64,000 bases of DNA from Acinetobacter sp. ANC 7912 (GCF_039862785.1 NZ_CP156795.1:2046001-2110000), one strand, 5' to 3'. Counted from the first letter of the stretch, positions 17,273 to 26,680 are shown. The notes: generated by a model not told the origin, from the sequence alone. A program made the numbers and translations.

Positions 17273-18586
17273 TTAAGCTTGGGTAAAAGTGACAATCACC
17301 TTCAGGCCGCCCAGATCAGAGTGGTGAAACTCGATCTTACCTTGATGCAATTGCATGATCTTCTGGCAGATAGAAATTCCCAAGCCTGAACCCTGGGTTT
17401 TCGTTCCCAAAGCTCGATAGAAACGCTCACCGAGTCGCCGTAAGGTTTCTTCCGGAAGTCCCTCACCCGAGTTTTCAATGGTCACCACCACTTGAGCATT
17501 TTTCTGCTGCGTCTGAATCACGACCGTACCCGCAGACGGTGTATATTTAATCGCATTGTCGATCAAATTTCTGAAACAACTAAACACCAGTTCGGCATTG
17601 CCATGGATGTCCACCGGATTTAAATCCAGCTGCAGATTTAACTGCTTTTCCTGTACAAACGGCGCCAATGCTTTTAAACCATCTTGAATAAGGTCTACCA
17701 GTTGAAGCGGTTGTCGCGGCAAGTTCTGTTGTTGCTCAGGATCCAGGCGGGCAAGCAGCAACAGATTTTCCAGTACCTGAGTACCCCGGCTGACATCCTT
17801 TTCAATCTGTGCCAGATCCTGTGGCAAGGTTGCATGATCCTGATACTTGCGCTTTAACACCTGTAAACGCATCTGTATTGCGGAGAGTGGTGAACGCAGC
17901 TCATGAGATGCATCCGCAGTAAAGCGCTGTTCTGCACTCAAGGACTGCTTAACCCGGAATAACATATGATTGAGTTGACTGACGATCGGTTGAAGTTCAC
18001 GAATTTCTGGCTCAGGAGAAACGACTGCACTTAAATCTTGAGCCGATTTGGAAGCAATTTCTTTAGAGATTCGGTTTAAAGGCTGTAACTGGCGTTTAAC
18101 CAATATTTTCAGTAGCAGCCATTGCAGCAGCCACAAGAGAATAAGAACGAGTCCAAAACCTAAAGCGGTATGCAAAATCCGCTCAGTCCGAATAGAGACT
18201 GGTTGCACCACTAGAACCTTGAGTTCTTCATTTTCCTCAACATGAGTTCGTAGCAACTGACCATCGACCCATTCAAAATGTTGTCCCGAATGCATCAGTA
18301 ATTGTTGTGGCAACAGATCTTGCGCTTCAGAAGTGGTTAATACCTCCTGATCTAGCCAGAGCTGATACTGGATATCGAATTCTTCACTGATCTCATCGAC
18401 ATGCTGGCCTTGAGTGACATCACCTAACAGCGATTCAGCAATTTCTTCCATCAGTTCATCATGCAGATGCATGGCCTGATAACCAGAAACACCTATCAGC
18501 AACAACCAAGCCAGACAGCCGGCCAAAATCGAGCTGTACATGGCATTCTTGATCAGCTTTTGCTGCAGCGAAATCACCTGAACCAT
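17273..18586 (-). CDS. qseC: sensor histidine kinase, QseC-like
   Basis: 437 residues with two membrane helices (about 15-35 and 140-165) around a periplasmic sensor of about 100 residues. HAMP region, then the phospho-acceptor box FTADASHELRSPLSAIQ (about 215), an N box in FRNLIDNAIKYTP and G boxes in GEGLPEE and GSGLGISI. It phosphorylates the partner regulator encoded 6 bp upstream. The signal is unknown; assignment to QseC rather than PmrB or another relative rests mostly on the neighbouring ygiW. Confidence 0.8.
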   Translation of the reverse strand: MVQVISLQQKLIKNAMYSSILAGCLAWLLLIGVSGYQAMHLHDELMEEIAESLLGDVTQGQHVDEISEEFDIQYQLWLDQEVLTTSEAQDLLPQQLLMHSGQHFEWVDGQLLRTHVEENEELKVLVVQPVSIRTERILHTALGFGLVLILLWLLQWLLLKILVKRQLQPLNRISKEIASKSAQDLSAVVSPEPEIRELQPIVSQLNHMLFRVKQSLSAEQRFTADASHELRSPLSAIQMRLQVLKRKYQDHATLPQDLAQIEKDVSRGTQVLENLLLLARLDPEQQQNLPRQPLQLVDLIQDGLKALAPFVQEKQLNLQLDLNPVDIHGNAELVFSCFRNLIDNAIKYTPSAGTVVIQTQQKNAQVVVTIENSGEGLPEETLRRLGERFYRALGTKTQGSGLGISICQKIMQLHQGKIEFHHSDLGGLKVIVTFTQA

Positions 18587-18592
18587 CTCAAT

Positions 18593-19258
18593 TTATCCTT
18601 CAGCCTTATGCATACGATAACCCAACCCACGGATGGTCTTGATCATCTGACTGCCTATTTTCTTGCGCAGCTGATAGATAAACACTTCAATGGCATTGCT
18701 TTCTATCTCATCCCCCCAAGCATACAGGGATTCTTCCAGCTGTTCCCGGGTCACTACATGCTCCGGCTTTTGCATCAGTTTATGCAGAATCTGGAATTCC
18801 TTGGTGGTCATATTCACCGGCTGGCCGGCCTTGGTCAGCGTTTTCGCTTGCACATCCAGCTCCAAATCTTCCCATTTCAAGATATTACCTTGGCTTTTCT
18901 GCTGCAGGCGAATCTGTGCGCGAATCCGGGCAGAAAGTTCTTCCAGGCTAAACGGTTTCACCAGATAATCATTAGCGCCCAGATCCAGCCCTTCCACCCG
19001 GTCATGAACCGTGTCTCTGGCAGTAATAAAAATTACCGGTGTATCTTTTTGCAGTTTGCGTAACGTCGTTAGAATTTCATCGCCACTGGCTTGTGGTAGC
19101 CCACGATCCAGCAGCACACAGTCATACTGATGCTGTTCCAGCGCCAGAATAGCATGATCACCCCGCTCGACCCAGTCAATCACATAACCGTCCATTTCCA
19201 GCCAGGTCTGGATGCTTTCAGCCTGTGAAGCATCATCTTCTGCCAGCAATATACGCAT
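18593..19258 (-). CDS. qseB: OmpR-family response regulator, QseB-like
   Basis: 221 residues. Receiver domain with acidic pocket (EDD at 7-9), phospho-acceptor Asp in CVLLDRGLPQ (51), Thr in VIFITARD and Lys in YLVKPFSLEEL. Winged-helix DNA-binding domain from about 130, ending KTIRGLGYRMHKAEG. Forms one transcript with the kinase downstream. A strong terminator separates it from ygiW, so it probably has a promoter of its own in the 60 bp before the ATG or depends on read-through. Confidence 0.83.
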   Translation of the reverse strand: MRILLAEDDASQAESIQTWLEMDGYVIDWVERGDHAILALEQHQYDCVLLDRGLPQASGDEILTTLRKLQKDTPVIFITARDTVHDRVEGLDLGANDYLVKPFSLEELSARIRAQIRLQQKSQGNILKWEDLELDVQAKTLTKAGQPVNMTTKEFQILHKLMQKPEHVVTREQLEESLYAWGDEIESNAIEVFIYQLRKKIGSQMIKTIRGLGYRMHKAEG

Positions 19259-19301
19259 AAACTTTTGTCCTGATGTTTTAAGCTATCATGATGAATTGAC
19301 A

Positions 19302-19348
19302 ATAAAAAAAGCCACATGCTTTTTGTAATATCGCATATGGCTTTTTTC
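19302..19348 (-). terminator. Rho-independent terminator after ygiW
   Basis: AAAAAAGCCACATGC pairs imperfectly with GCATATGGCTTTTTT, T-rich on both sides, between ygiW and the regulator gene. Confidence 0.8.
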
Positions 19349-19378
19349 GTCCAGGCTTTTTCTGCCTAATTCCTTAAC

Positions 19379-19744
19379 TTAGTTGAAACGGACTTCATCG
19401 ACATCGATTTCAACACGTTTTGCTGGTTTGTAGTCCACGTCTACCTCACCAATGATAGTAATTGGTGTTTTGGCAGACACCGGTTTTCCTTGCCATAACT
19501 CATCATCGATTTCGACAGTGATGGTACCGGTGCTATCACGGAACTGATATTTCTCATCACCTACCGATTTCACCACATGACCTTTTAACTGCACTTTGCT
19601 GTCATCTTTCATACCCAGCGCCTGTTTGACAGTGACTGTTTTAGCAAATGCATGTTGATTGACCACTTGGTCTTGCGCGATTGCGACAGTTGCAGTTGAA
19701 CCCATCATGACTACGGCTAACATTGCTTTGATCATAGTTTTCAT
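19379..19744 (-). CDS. ygiW: YgiW/YdeI-family periplasmic OB-fold protein
   Basis: 121 residues with a cleavable signal peptide (KTMIKAMLAVVMMGSTATVA, cut near AIAQ-DQ). The mature part is a BOF (bacterial OB-fold) domain: VKQALGMKDDSKVQLKGHV, QFRDSTGTITVEIDDELW and ITIIGEVDVD. In E. coli ygiW (visP) sits beside qseBC and affects stress tolerance; the same neighbourhood here supports the assignment. Likely co-regulated with or by the two-component system. Confidence 0.88.
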   Translation of the reverse strand: MKTMIKAMLAVVMMGSTATVAIAQDQVVNQHAFAKTVTVKQALGMKDDSKVQLKGHVVKSVGDEKYQFRDSTGTITVEIDDELWQGKPVSAKTPITIIGEVDVDYKPAKRVEIDVDEVRFN

Positions 19745-19860
19745 TTTCAGTACCTTTTTACGCTGCCTTGTTTCGATGAAGCCATTAAAACAGCTGAAGA
19801 TGAATTGAATCTTAAGAAAACTTCATTTTCATAAAAAAATAAAAATTCATTCACCCAACA

Positions 19861-21618
19861 TTAATTCAGCGGCACAACGCGTAGTACTTCTTCCAGCGTG
19901 GTCACCCCTTCCAAGATCTTGCGTGCACCCGCAATTCTGAGCGGCTCAATACCTTCTTTTTTCGCCTGGGCACGGAGTTGGTCTAAATTAGCATTCGCGC
20001 CAATCAGCTGCTTGGTATTCAGGCTGAGCGGCATAAACTCATAAATCCCGATACGGCCTTTATAGCCGGTATTACGGCATTCATCACAACCGACCGGATG
20101 AAAGACAAACTCAGGACGTGGCAATGGATAATCTGCGGTCAGGTGCTGCCATTCCTGCTCATCCATAAAGCCTTCTTCCTTGCAATGCGGACACAGCGTA
20201 CGCACCAGACGCTGCGCCAGCACACCTAGAATTGTGGCAGCGGTCAGGAATGGCTGTACCCCAAGATCATGCAAACGGGTCAGACTCGACGGCGCATCGT
20301 TAGTATGTAGGGTTGAAAGCACAAGGTGACCGGTCAACGCGGCCTGAATGGCCATATTGGCCGTATCTTCATCACGAATCTCCCCGACCATGATAATGTC
20401 CGGATCCTGTCGCATTAACGCACGTACACCATCAGCAAAACCAAGATCAATGCCGGTATTGACCTGCATCTGGTTAAAGCTCGGCTCGAGCATTTCAATC
20501 GGATCTTCAATGGTACAGACATTGACTTCTTCGGTCGCCAACTGCTTTAAAGTTGAATATAAGGTCGTGGTTTTACCGGAACCAGTCGGACCTGTGACCA
20601 GAATAATCCCATGACTATGGCTGGTCAGCTTGTTCCAGTCATTCAGCAAATGGCCTTCAAAACCAAGCTGTTGGAAACTTCTGACCAGAACTTCTGGGTC
20701 AAAGATACGCATGACCAGCTTTTCACTAAAGGCTGTGGGCAAAGTCGATAAACGTAGTTCTGTTTCCTGCCCTTTAGGTGTACGGGTTTTCAGACGACCA
20801 TCTTGTGGTTTTCGTTTTTCCGCTACATTCATCCGGCCGAGGATTTTAATACGTGAGATAACAGCCGTAAGTGTATTCGCCGGCATGTTGTAAATAGTAT
20901 GCAGTACGCCATCAATCCGGAAACGGATCTTGCCAGTATCCTTACGTGGTTCCATGTGAATATCACTGGCACCCTGCTCAAAGGCAAACTGCAGCACCCA
21001 GTCCACCAACTTGACAATATGCTGGTCATTGGCATCCGGATTCTGGGTATCACCCAGCTGCAATAAGGCTTCCACGCCTTTATTTTCCCGGTCATAAGCT
21101 GAGGAACGCTGCGAACCACTGACGGCACGGCTGACCTGATAATATTCAACAATATAACGTTGTAATTGATCTGGACTGAGCAATACCCGTTCAATTTTTC
21201 GTGGGCTGATATTTTGCTGCAGGCTGGCCATCCATTCGGTTTGATAAGGTTGATCGGTGGCAATCAGCACTTTATCCGGCTGAATTTCTACTGCCAGAAT
21301 CCGGTTACGCTGTGCATATTCCTGTGACATGACCGAGGTTAATGCCTGCACATCGGCCTTTAAGGGATCAATAATATAAAATGGCAGACCGGTTTTTTCT
21401 GCTAGCCATTGGCATAAGCGGTTTAAAGTTAATGTGCTTTGGGGATGAGATCGGTCAACCAGATTAAAATGGGCGATCCATTGCAAAGGATGCCATTTCA
21501 GCTGTTCGCGCTGACGATGTGTGGTCTGGACCAGCATACGGTCACGTTCACTGATTTTCCCGTCTTTAAATAATTGTTCCAGACACCAGCCGGTATCGAT
21601 TTCGAAGTCAAATTTCAT
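19861..21618 (-). CDS. GspE/PilB-type secretion ATPase
   Basis: 585 residues. Atypical N-terminal domain to about 190, then the hexameric ATPase core: GASDIHMEP, Walker A GPTGSGKTTTLYSTL (about 344), Asp box CTIEDPIEML, Walker B RQDPDIIMVGEIRDEDT, His box LVLSTLHTNDA. A four-Cys zinc motif (CPHC ... CDEC) near 475-510 is typical of GspE and PilB. It powers either the type II secretion system or type IV pilus assembly; in Acinetobacter both ATPase genes can stand apart from their partners, so position does not decide. Monocistronic. Confidence 0.9.
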   Translation of the reverse strand: MKFDFEIDTGWCLEQLFKDGKISERDRMLVQTTHRQREQLKWHPLQWIAHFNLVDRSHPQSTLTLNRLCQWLAEKTGLPFYIIDPLKADVQALTSVMSQEYAQRNRILAVEIQPDKVLIATDQPYQTEWMASLQQNISPRKIERVLLSPDQLQRYIVEYYQVSRAVSGSQRSSAYDRENKGVEALLQLGDTQNPDANDQHIVKLVDWVLQFAFEQGASDIHMEPRKDTGKIRFRIDGVLHTIYNMPANTLTAVISRIKILGRMNVAEKRKPQDGRLKTRTPKGQETELRLSTLPTAFSEKLVMRIFDPEVLVRSFQQLGFEGHLLNDWNKLTSHSHGIILVTGPTGSGKTTTLYSTLKQLATEEVNVCTIEDPIEMLEPSFNQMQVNTGIDLGFADGVRALMRQDPDIIMVGEIRDEDTANMAIQAALTGHLVLSTLHTNDAPSSLTRLHDLGVQPFLTAATILGVLAQRLVRTLCPHCKEEGFMDEQEWQHLTADYPLPRPEFVFHPVGCDECRNTGYKGRIGIYEFMPLSLNTKQLIGANANLDQLRAQAKKEGIEPLRIAGARKILEGVTTLEEVLRVVPLN

Positions 21619-21830
21619 TGTTATAAGTCCCCAAACTTGCCTCCACTATACCAAGTTTTTAGAGACTTTAGGCATGCTCTGTTAGGTCATCTGCCTGATT
21701 CTGCAACAGGCTAGCTTTCTTGGACCTTGAGCGTAATTCTCTTTCCTTAATGATGTAATCTATTTTTTCTTGTTCATTTTTTTTGTTTGTCGCTTATAGT
21801 TGAAATCATAAGAATAATACGAGATCAGGT

Positions 21831-23081
21831 ATGGATTTGAGTTCGCTTCTCACCACAGACAGTTCTTTTCATGAGCTGCTGACCATATTGACCTCAGCAT
21901 TAGGTTGCGGCCTGCTCATTGGTCTGGAGCGGGAACGCCATGAACAGCGGGAACAGCAAGCCAGCTTTGCCGGTTTACGTTCTTTTGCCATTTGTGCCCT
22001 GCTCGGTGCCTTATGCTTTCTGTTTGGCTCCGCAATTGGTCTGGCAGGTGCGCTGATCATTGGCGGTATGGTGATTTTTTCGATTCAACATCAGTCCAAT
22101 GATCCTGGGATTACTACCGAACTGGCCTTTGTTATGACTTACTTCATTGGCGCAATCTGTCTGTGGAATATTCCTTTAGCGGCAGGTTTGGCCATTCTCC
22201 TTACCGTGATCCTGCGGGCCAAACATTCCATGCATAGCATTGCCGGACAATGGATTACCGAAGCTGAATTCAGGGATGGTTTATTGTTACTGGCATTAGT
22301 TTTGATTGGCTTACCCCTAACGCCCGATACTCCACTCTGGGGCAAGGTCCTCAATCCTTATCTGATTTTAAAGCTGTTAACCCTGATTCTGGTGGTACAG
22401 GCACTAGCGCATATCGCCAAACGGCTACTCTCCACTAAAAATGCACTGATGCTGTCTTCGATAGCTTCCGGCTTTGTTTCCAGTACCGCGACCATTGCCC
22501 AGCTTGGGCTACAAGTACGTAAAGGTGAAATGGATGCTCGCACCAATGCCGGTGCTGCATTGATGTCCTGTATTTCCACCTTGGTCCTATTATTTATTGT
22601 GGTCGGTGGAGTGTCCTTGGCCTGGCTGAAAATTTTGTTATTACCTTCCTTTATTGCGATGGCAATTCTGGCGGGTTGTGCCTTTTTACTGATCCGTAAG
22701 GCCAAACCGCCTGAAAATAATAATAAAGAAGATAGCCAGATGTTTAGCTTGAAAGAAGCCATTATTATTGCGACCGCTCTCACTTTAATTCAGGCGGGGA
22801 TTTATGGACTGGAACTCTGGCTTGGCGATGCAGGGTTACTCGCTGGTACATTGCTAGCTTCGCTTTTTGAGATCCATGCAGCCATGGCCAGTGTCGTGAT
22901 ACAGGGAGATCCATCCGATGTCCGGCTCATTCAAGCTTTATTAATTGGTTTAGCTGCACATGCCATAGCAAAATCGGTAAATGCAGGACTGACCGGTGGT
23001 TTGAAATATGTCCTGTACTTTGCACCGATCCAGATTCTGCATATGGCAGTTTTGATCGGGATTTTATGGTGGATGCTTTAG
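21831..23081 (+). CDS. MgtC/SapB and DUF4010 family membrane protein
   Basis: 416 residues, almost entirely hydrophobic with roughly a dozen predicted membrane helices. The N-terminal third has the MgtC/SapB signature (LGCGLLIGLERERHEQRE, FAGLRSFAICALLGAL) and the rest is DUF4010 (GITTELAFVMTYFIGA, SSIASGFVSSTATIAQLG). Acts in the inner membrane; the substrate is unknown, and Mg-related function is not shown for this two-domain type. Monocistronic. An IS element sits 73 bp beyond the stop. Confidence 0.85.
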   Translation: MDLSSLLTTDSSFHELLTILTSALGCGLLIGLERERHEQREQQASFAGLRSFAICALLGALCFLFGSAIGLAGALIIGGMVIFSIQHQSNDPGITTELAFVMTYFIGAICLWNIPLAAGLAILLTVILRAKHSMHSIAGQWITEAEFRDGLLLLALVLIGLPLTPDTPLWGKVLNPYLILKLLTLILVVQALAHIAKRLLSTKNALMLSSIASGFVSSTATIAQLGLQVRKGEMDARTNAGAALMSCISTLVLLFIVVGGVSLAWLKILLLPSFIAMAILAGCAFLLIRKAKPPENNNKEDSQMFSLKEAIIIATALTLIQAGIYGLELWLGDAGLLAGTLLASLFEIHAAMASVVIQGDPSDVRLIQALLIGLAAHAIAKSVNAGLTGGLKYVLYFAPIQILHMAVLIGILWWML

Positions 23082-23154
23082 AAAAGAAATAATTTTTCAT
23101 ATAATAATCATCGACAAATCTTAATTTTGTCTAATTTCTTTATAAAAAATAAAT

Positions 23155-23170
23155 AGACCTCTTGCGAAAG
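23155..23170. repeat. IS5-family element inverted repeat, left
   Basis: AGACCTCTTGCGAAAG, an exact reverse complement of 24022-24037. Confidence 0.9.
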
Positions 23171-23195
23171 TAAAAACTACCTCAATATAGATTTC

Positions 23196-24018
23196 ATGAA
23201 ATATCAGAAATTAAACCGTTTTTCAGATTCTGAATTCAAGCGCTTGGTTGGTGTACCTCGACCAGTTTTTAGTGAAATGGTCGAAGTTTTAAAAGAAGCA
23301 GAATCACTTAAAAAGAAATCTGGGCGTCCTCATACTTTAGCTATAGAGGATCAATTATTATTAACACTCAATTACTTACGGAATTACAGCACTCAATTGG
23401 AATTGGCTGCAAATTACCATATCGCTGAAAGTAATGTGAATCGAACTATTAAAAAGGTTGAAGATGCATTAATGAAATCAAGACGTTTTACCCTGCCAAA
23501 ACGAAGCATTACCACAGCAGACGAACAATTTAACTGGGTAATTATTGATGCGACAGAATGTTCAATAGAACGCCCGAAAAAAAAATCAGAGTAAGTTTTA
23601 CAGTGGTAAAAAGAAGAAACATACGTTAAAAGCCCAAGTGATCTATCATCCGAAGAGCAAACAAATCATAGGAGTAGATATATCGTCTGGCAGTCAGCAT
23701 GATATTAAATTGGCAAGAAAAACAGTTAAGAAATTCAAACATTGTGACTATGTTATGACCGATTTAGGGTACTATGGGTTAGAGCAAGATGGCTTTAAGT
23801 TATTGATGCCAATAAAGAAAAAGAAGAATTTCCCCTTATTTGATGCTGAGAAAAATTACAATAAAATGATTGGAAAAATACGAGTTGTAATCGAACATAT
23901 TAATAGTCAATTGAAAAGATTTAGAATACTAAGTGAACGCTATCGAAATAGACGAAAAAGATTCGGTTTACGCATTAACTTAATCGCTGCACTGGTAAAC
24001 CGGATGAACTTGCAATAA
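23196..24018 (+). CDS. IS5-family transposase in two frames (frameshift at A9)
   Basis: Frame one (23196-23594) holds the helix-turn-helix (ALEDQLLLTL-like block, LELAANYHIAESNVNRTI) and the first catalytic Asp in NWVIIDATECS. It ends TAA soon after a run of nine A (23577-23585). The other frame continues YSGKKKKHTLKAQVIYHPK and carries the second Asp (YVMTDLGYYG) and the Glu (VVIEHINSQLKRF), stopping at 24018. A net +1 shift (or -2) at the A9 run joins the two in ERPKKNQSKFYS. IS5 relatives of this group use frameshifting, so the gene may be active; a plain disabling mutation cannot be excluded. Confidence 0.85.
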
Positions 24019-24021
24019 CGA

Positions 24022-24037
24022 CTTTCGCAAGAGGTCT
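24022..24037. repeat. IS5-family element inverted repeat, right
   Basis: CTTTCGCAAGAGGTCT, exact match to the left end in inverse orientation. Confidence 0.9.
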
Positions 24038-24058
24038 AATCAAATAGAGTTATAAAAA

Positions 24059-25028
24059 ATGAAATTTAAAACACTTTCTTTATCGCTATTTTCTGCTTTT
24101 TTATTGACTGCTTGTGGAGGTGGTGGAAGTAGCAGTGACTCTTCCAATAGTACAAATCCTCAAAAATGGTTCAGCCAATACTGAAACAACAGAAAATAAT
24201 ACAGGTAATACAGGTAATACAGGTAATACAGGTAATACAGGTAATACTAACCCAAATAATGAAAATAATACTGTTTCGAAATTTGCTAGTTATTACTATC
24301 CTGGTATTGGAATCCAAGCAGCCAAAGAAACGTTTACACTTATTGGAGAAAAACTGTATTCAGATCGCACACCAAATACATTACGGGCTCCACAAATCGC
24401 ATATCACTATTTAACTAAAGATCATCATTACGATATTTCCAATGTCAAGACACAATATGGCTATGAAATTGGAACTCTCCAACGTCTAAATAATGAGTGG
24501 ATTCAAAAGCCTTATTCATCTAAAAATCACAATCTATTAACTATTACACAAACTGTTAAGACAATTCCGCTCGATGGCAAACTATTAGCTGAATATATTG
24601 ATAACGAATACTTTAAAGCCAAACAAAGTGATTATATGGCTTTATTTAAAGACGTTAAATTTGATAAAGGTGCAGAATGCATAATGGTCGAATCCGAAAA
24701 TGCTTCTGAAGAATATGTGATGACGCCTTTTTACCATCTGAATGCTTACTCATCTGTAAAAGATTTTTACGGAGATAGACCAACAGTAGAAAAGAACTTT
24801 GCAGGATTCAAAGTTTATTTAAATGGAGATACCTTAGTCGAAGATGATGAATCCGCTCTAGTAGAAGCAGACGGTAAATTTTTCTATGCTGACTATTATA
24901 AAGCTGGTAAAAATTTTGATTGGTATGAAGCCAATCCACTTCTAGATCATGAATGCGATCTCTTTAATGAGCAAGCTCAGAAATCTATCGATACAGTACT
25001 AAGTGCAGTACTAAGTGGATTTAAATAA
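24059..25028 (+). pseudogene. lipoprotein gene with a one-base frameshift
   Basis: From the ATG at 24059 the frame gives a clean lipoprotein signal, KFKTLSLSLFSAFLLTAC, then GGGGSSSDSSNSTNPQ, and stops at 24182-24184. The long frame that continues to 25028 carries NGSANTETTENN, five TGN repeats and a roughly 250-residue domain with many aromatic residues and no recognised motif. One extra A in the A5 run at 24162-24166 explains the break; with four A the protein would be about 322 residues. Unknown function, surface-exposed by inference. The IS5 end lies 21 bp upstream, so the native promoter is probably cut off. A sequencing error or phase variation are alternatives. Confidence 0.75.
24201..24245 (+). 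repeat. tandem repeat, five 9-bp units
   Basis: Five exact copies of ACAGGTAAT encoding Thr-Gly-Asn. Unit length is a multiple of three, so copy-number change would keep frame. It lies in the linker between lipid anchor and folded domain. Confidence 0.9.
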
Positions 25029-25037
25029 TCAAGATTA

Positions 25038-25062
25038 TAAAGGAGCCTTCTGGCTCCTTTGT
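25038..25062. terminator. bidirectional Rho-independent terminator
   Basis: AAAGGAGCC TTCT GGCTCCTTT hairpin between the converging lipoprotein and trmO genes; T-tract short on both sides. Confidence 0.75.
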
Positions 25063-25772
25063 TATAGCTCAATTTCTTCTATCAACACCGACGTGTCATT
25101 GACACTAAATTTGATATTAAAATCGGCAAAACGCATTCCATAAACCCGTTCCGGATCATCCTGATACGCGGGACGTGGATCAAGCGCAAGTACTTCCAAA
25201 AGTTCGCGAATGGTATGTTCCGACAGCTTGTTTTCTTGAATCAACTGATTTCTTTCCAGTTCTGCCTGTTCAGACCAGACCACATATTTGCGTACCGGTT
25301 CATCTTGCGCGTAGCCACTTTGCGCTTCAGGTACTGAGTCAGAATACTGGATATAAGGTTTAATATCGATAATCGGGGTGCCGTCTAGCAGGTCACTGCC
25401 CGTCACATACACTCGAACTGATTTACCGACTTTTTTAACTTCTTTCAGCTGCACCACAGACAGCCCGATTGGTGATGGCCGGTACATGCTACGGGTGGCA
25501 AAGACACCGATTTTCTTGTTGCCACCCAAACGTGGTGGACGGACTTGTGGGCGAAACTTACTGTTTTCCTGATGCTTATTGTCATGAAACTGCCACAGCA
25601 GCCATAAGTGACTGAACGCCTCAATCCCTTCAAAAGCCAACAGGTCATTGTACGGCCACTGCATTTCAATATAGGACTCGACATCCACTAAATTCGGCTG
25701 ACGTGGGATGCCGAACTTTTCTTTATAGGGAGATTTCATTATACCAATTATGGGTATGGTTAATTCTTGCAT
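25062..25772 (-). CDS. trmO: tRNA (N6-threonylcarbamoyladenosine37-N6)-methyltransferase TrmO
   Basis: 236 residues from the ATG (MQELTIPIIGIMKSPYKEKF); an upstream TTG would add eight residues. The YaeB/TsaA beta-barrel domain is clear: GIPRQPNLV, AFSHLWLLWQFHDN, VRPPRLGGNKKIGVFATRSMYRPSPIGLS split over 75-110, and LDGTPIIDIKPYIQYSDS. The C-terminal extension ends DPRPAYQDD then YGMRFADFNIKF, as in the full-length enzyme. Methylates t6A37 of threonine tRNA with SAM. Monocistronic. Confidence 0.92.
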   Translation of the reverse strand: MQELTIPIIGIMKSPYKEKFGIPRQPNLVDVESYIEMQWPYNDLLAFEGIEAFSHLWLLWQFHDNKHQENSKFRPQVRPPRLGGNKKIGVFATRSMYRPSPIGLSVVQLKEVKKVGKSVRVYVTGSDLLDGTPIIDIKPYIQYSDSVPEAQSGYAQDEPVRKYVVWSEQAELERNQLIQENKLSEHTIRELLEVLALDPRPAYQDDPERVYGMRFADFNIKFSVNDTSVLIEEIEL

Positions 25773-25877
25773 AATCACTTTTTTTGATAAGCTCAATTAA
25801 ATATATTCAGTTTATCGAGAATGAATTTGGTTTAGAATAGCAGCCTGTTCTAATTTGATAACTTATTGAGACCTTTA

Positions 25878-26657
25878 ATGGCTGCTTTTAACGTCGAAAA
25901 GATTACTCACGTCCACCATTGGAATGACACTTTATTCTCTTTTAAAACGACTCGTGACCAAGCTCTGCGTTTTAAAAACGGTCAGTTTGTGATGATCGGT
26001 CTTGAAGTCAATGGTAAGCCGTTAATGCGTGCATATTCAATCGCAAGTGCAAACTACGAAGAAGAATTAGAGTTTTTCTCAATTAAAGTGCCAGATGGTC
26101 CGCTTACTTCTATCCTGCAAAAAGTAAAAGTCGGCGACGAAATCCTGGTATCTAAAAAACCGACAGGTACCCTGGTTCTTGATGACTTAAATCCAGGTAA
26201 AAACCTGTACCTGCTTTCTTCTGGTACTGGTCTTGCTCCTTTCCTTTCTGTGATCCGCGATCCAGAAACTTATGAACGCTTTGAGAAAATCATCGTCGTT
26301 CACGGTACTCGTTACATCTCAGAACTAGCGTATCAAGACCTGATCCTGAACGAAATTCCAAATCATGAATTCTTCGGTGAGTTAGGTGCAAAAGAAAAAC
26401 TGATTTACTACCCAACAGTAACTCGTGAAGAGTTCCACACTCAAGGTCGTGTAACGACTGCAATTGAAACTGGTGCACTATTCGAGAAAATCGGTCTGCC
26501 ACGTTTCAACCCTGAAACTGACCGTGCAATGTTGTGTGGTTCTCCTGCATTCCTGGACGACGTTGCTGCACTACTGGATCAACACGGTCTGAAAGAATCC
26601 CCACGTATGGGTGTTCTGGGTGACTACGTAATTGAACGTGCATTCGTAGAAAAATAA
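25878..26657 (+). CDS. fpr: ferredoxin--NADP(+) reductase
   Basis: 259 residues from the ATG (MAAFNVEKITHVHHWND); a TTG 12 bp upstream is less likely. FAD domain with RAYSIASA (flavin-binding RxYS) and a GPLTS loop; NADP domain with LLSSGTGLAPFLSVI, VVHGTRY and LCGSPAFLDD. Ends VIERAFVEK as bacterial Fpr enzymes do. Supplies reduced ferredoxin/flavodoxin or NADPH exchange and is often redox-stress induced. Monocistronic with a strong terminator. Confidence 0.93.
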   Translation: MAAFNVEKITHVHHWNDTLFSFKTTRDQALRFKNGQFVMIGLEVNGKPLMRAYSIASANYEEELEFFSIKVPDGPLTSILQKVKVGDEILVSKKPTGTLVLDDLNPGKNLYLLSSGTGLAPFLSVIRDPETYERFEKIIVVHGTRYISELAYQDLILNEIPNHEFFGELGAKEKLIYYPTVTREEFHTQGRVTTAIETGALFEKIGLPRFNPETDRAMLCGSPAFLDDVAALLDQHGLKESPRMGVLGDYVIERAFVEK

Positions 26658-26680
26658 TCTGCAAAACACCTTTTGCGATC

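Larger units (their letters stand above)
23155..24037 (+). mobile_element. IS5-family insertion sequence, 883 bp
   Basis: Perfect 16-bp terminal inverted repeats (AGACCTCTTGCGAAAG at 23155-23170 and its complement at 24022-24037) bound two consecutive transposase frames. The triplet AAT occurs directly outside both ends (23152-23154 and 24038-24040) and may be the target duplication. Size and two-frame structure fit the IS427/IS1031-like groups of IS5. Its right end is 21 bp before the start codon of the next gene. Confidence 0.88.

Noticed and set aside
24201..24245. Short tandem repeat considered as a CRISPR remnant
   Set aside because: The 9-bp units are directly adjacent with no spacers and encode TGN repeats; no cas genes are present.
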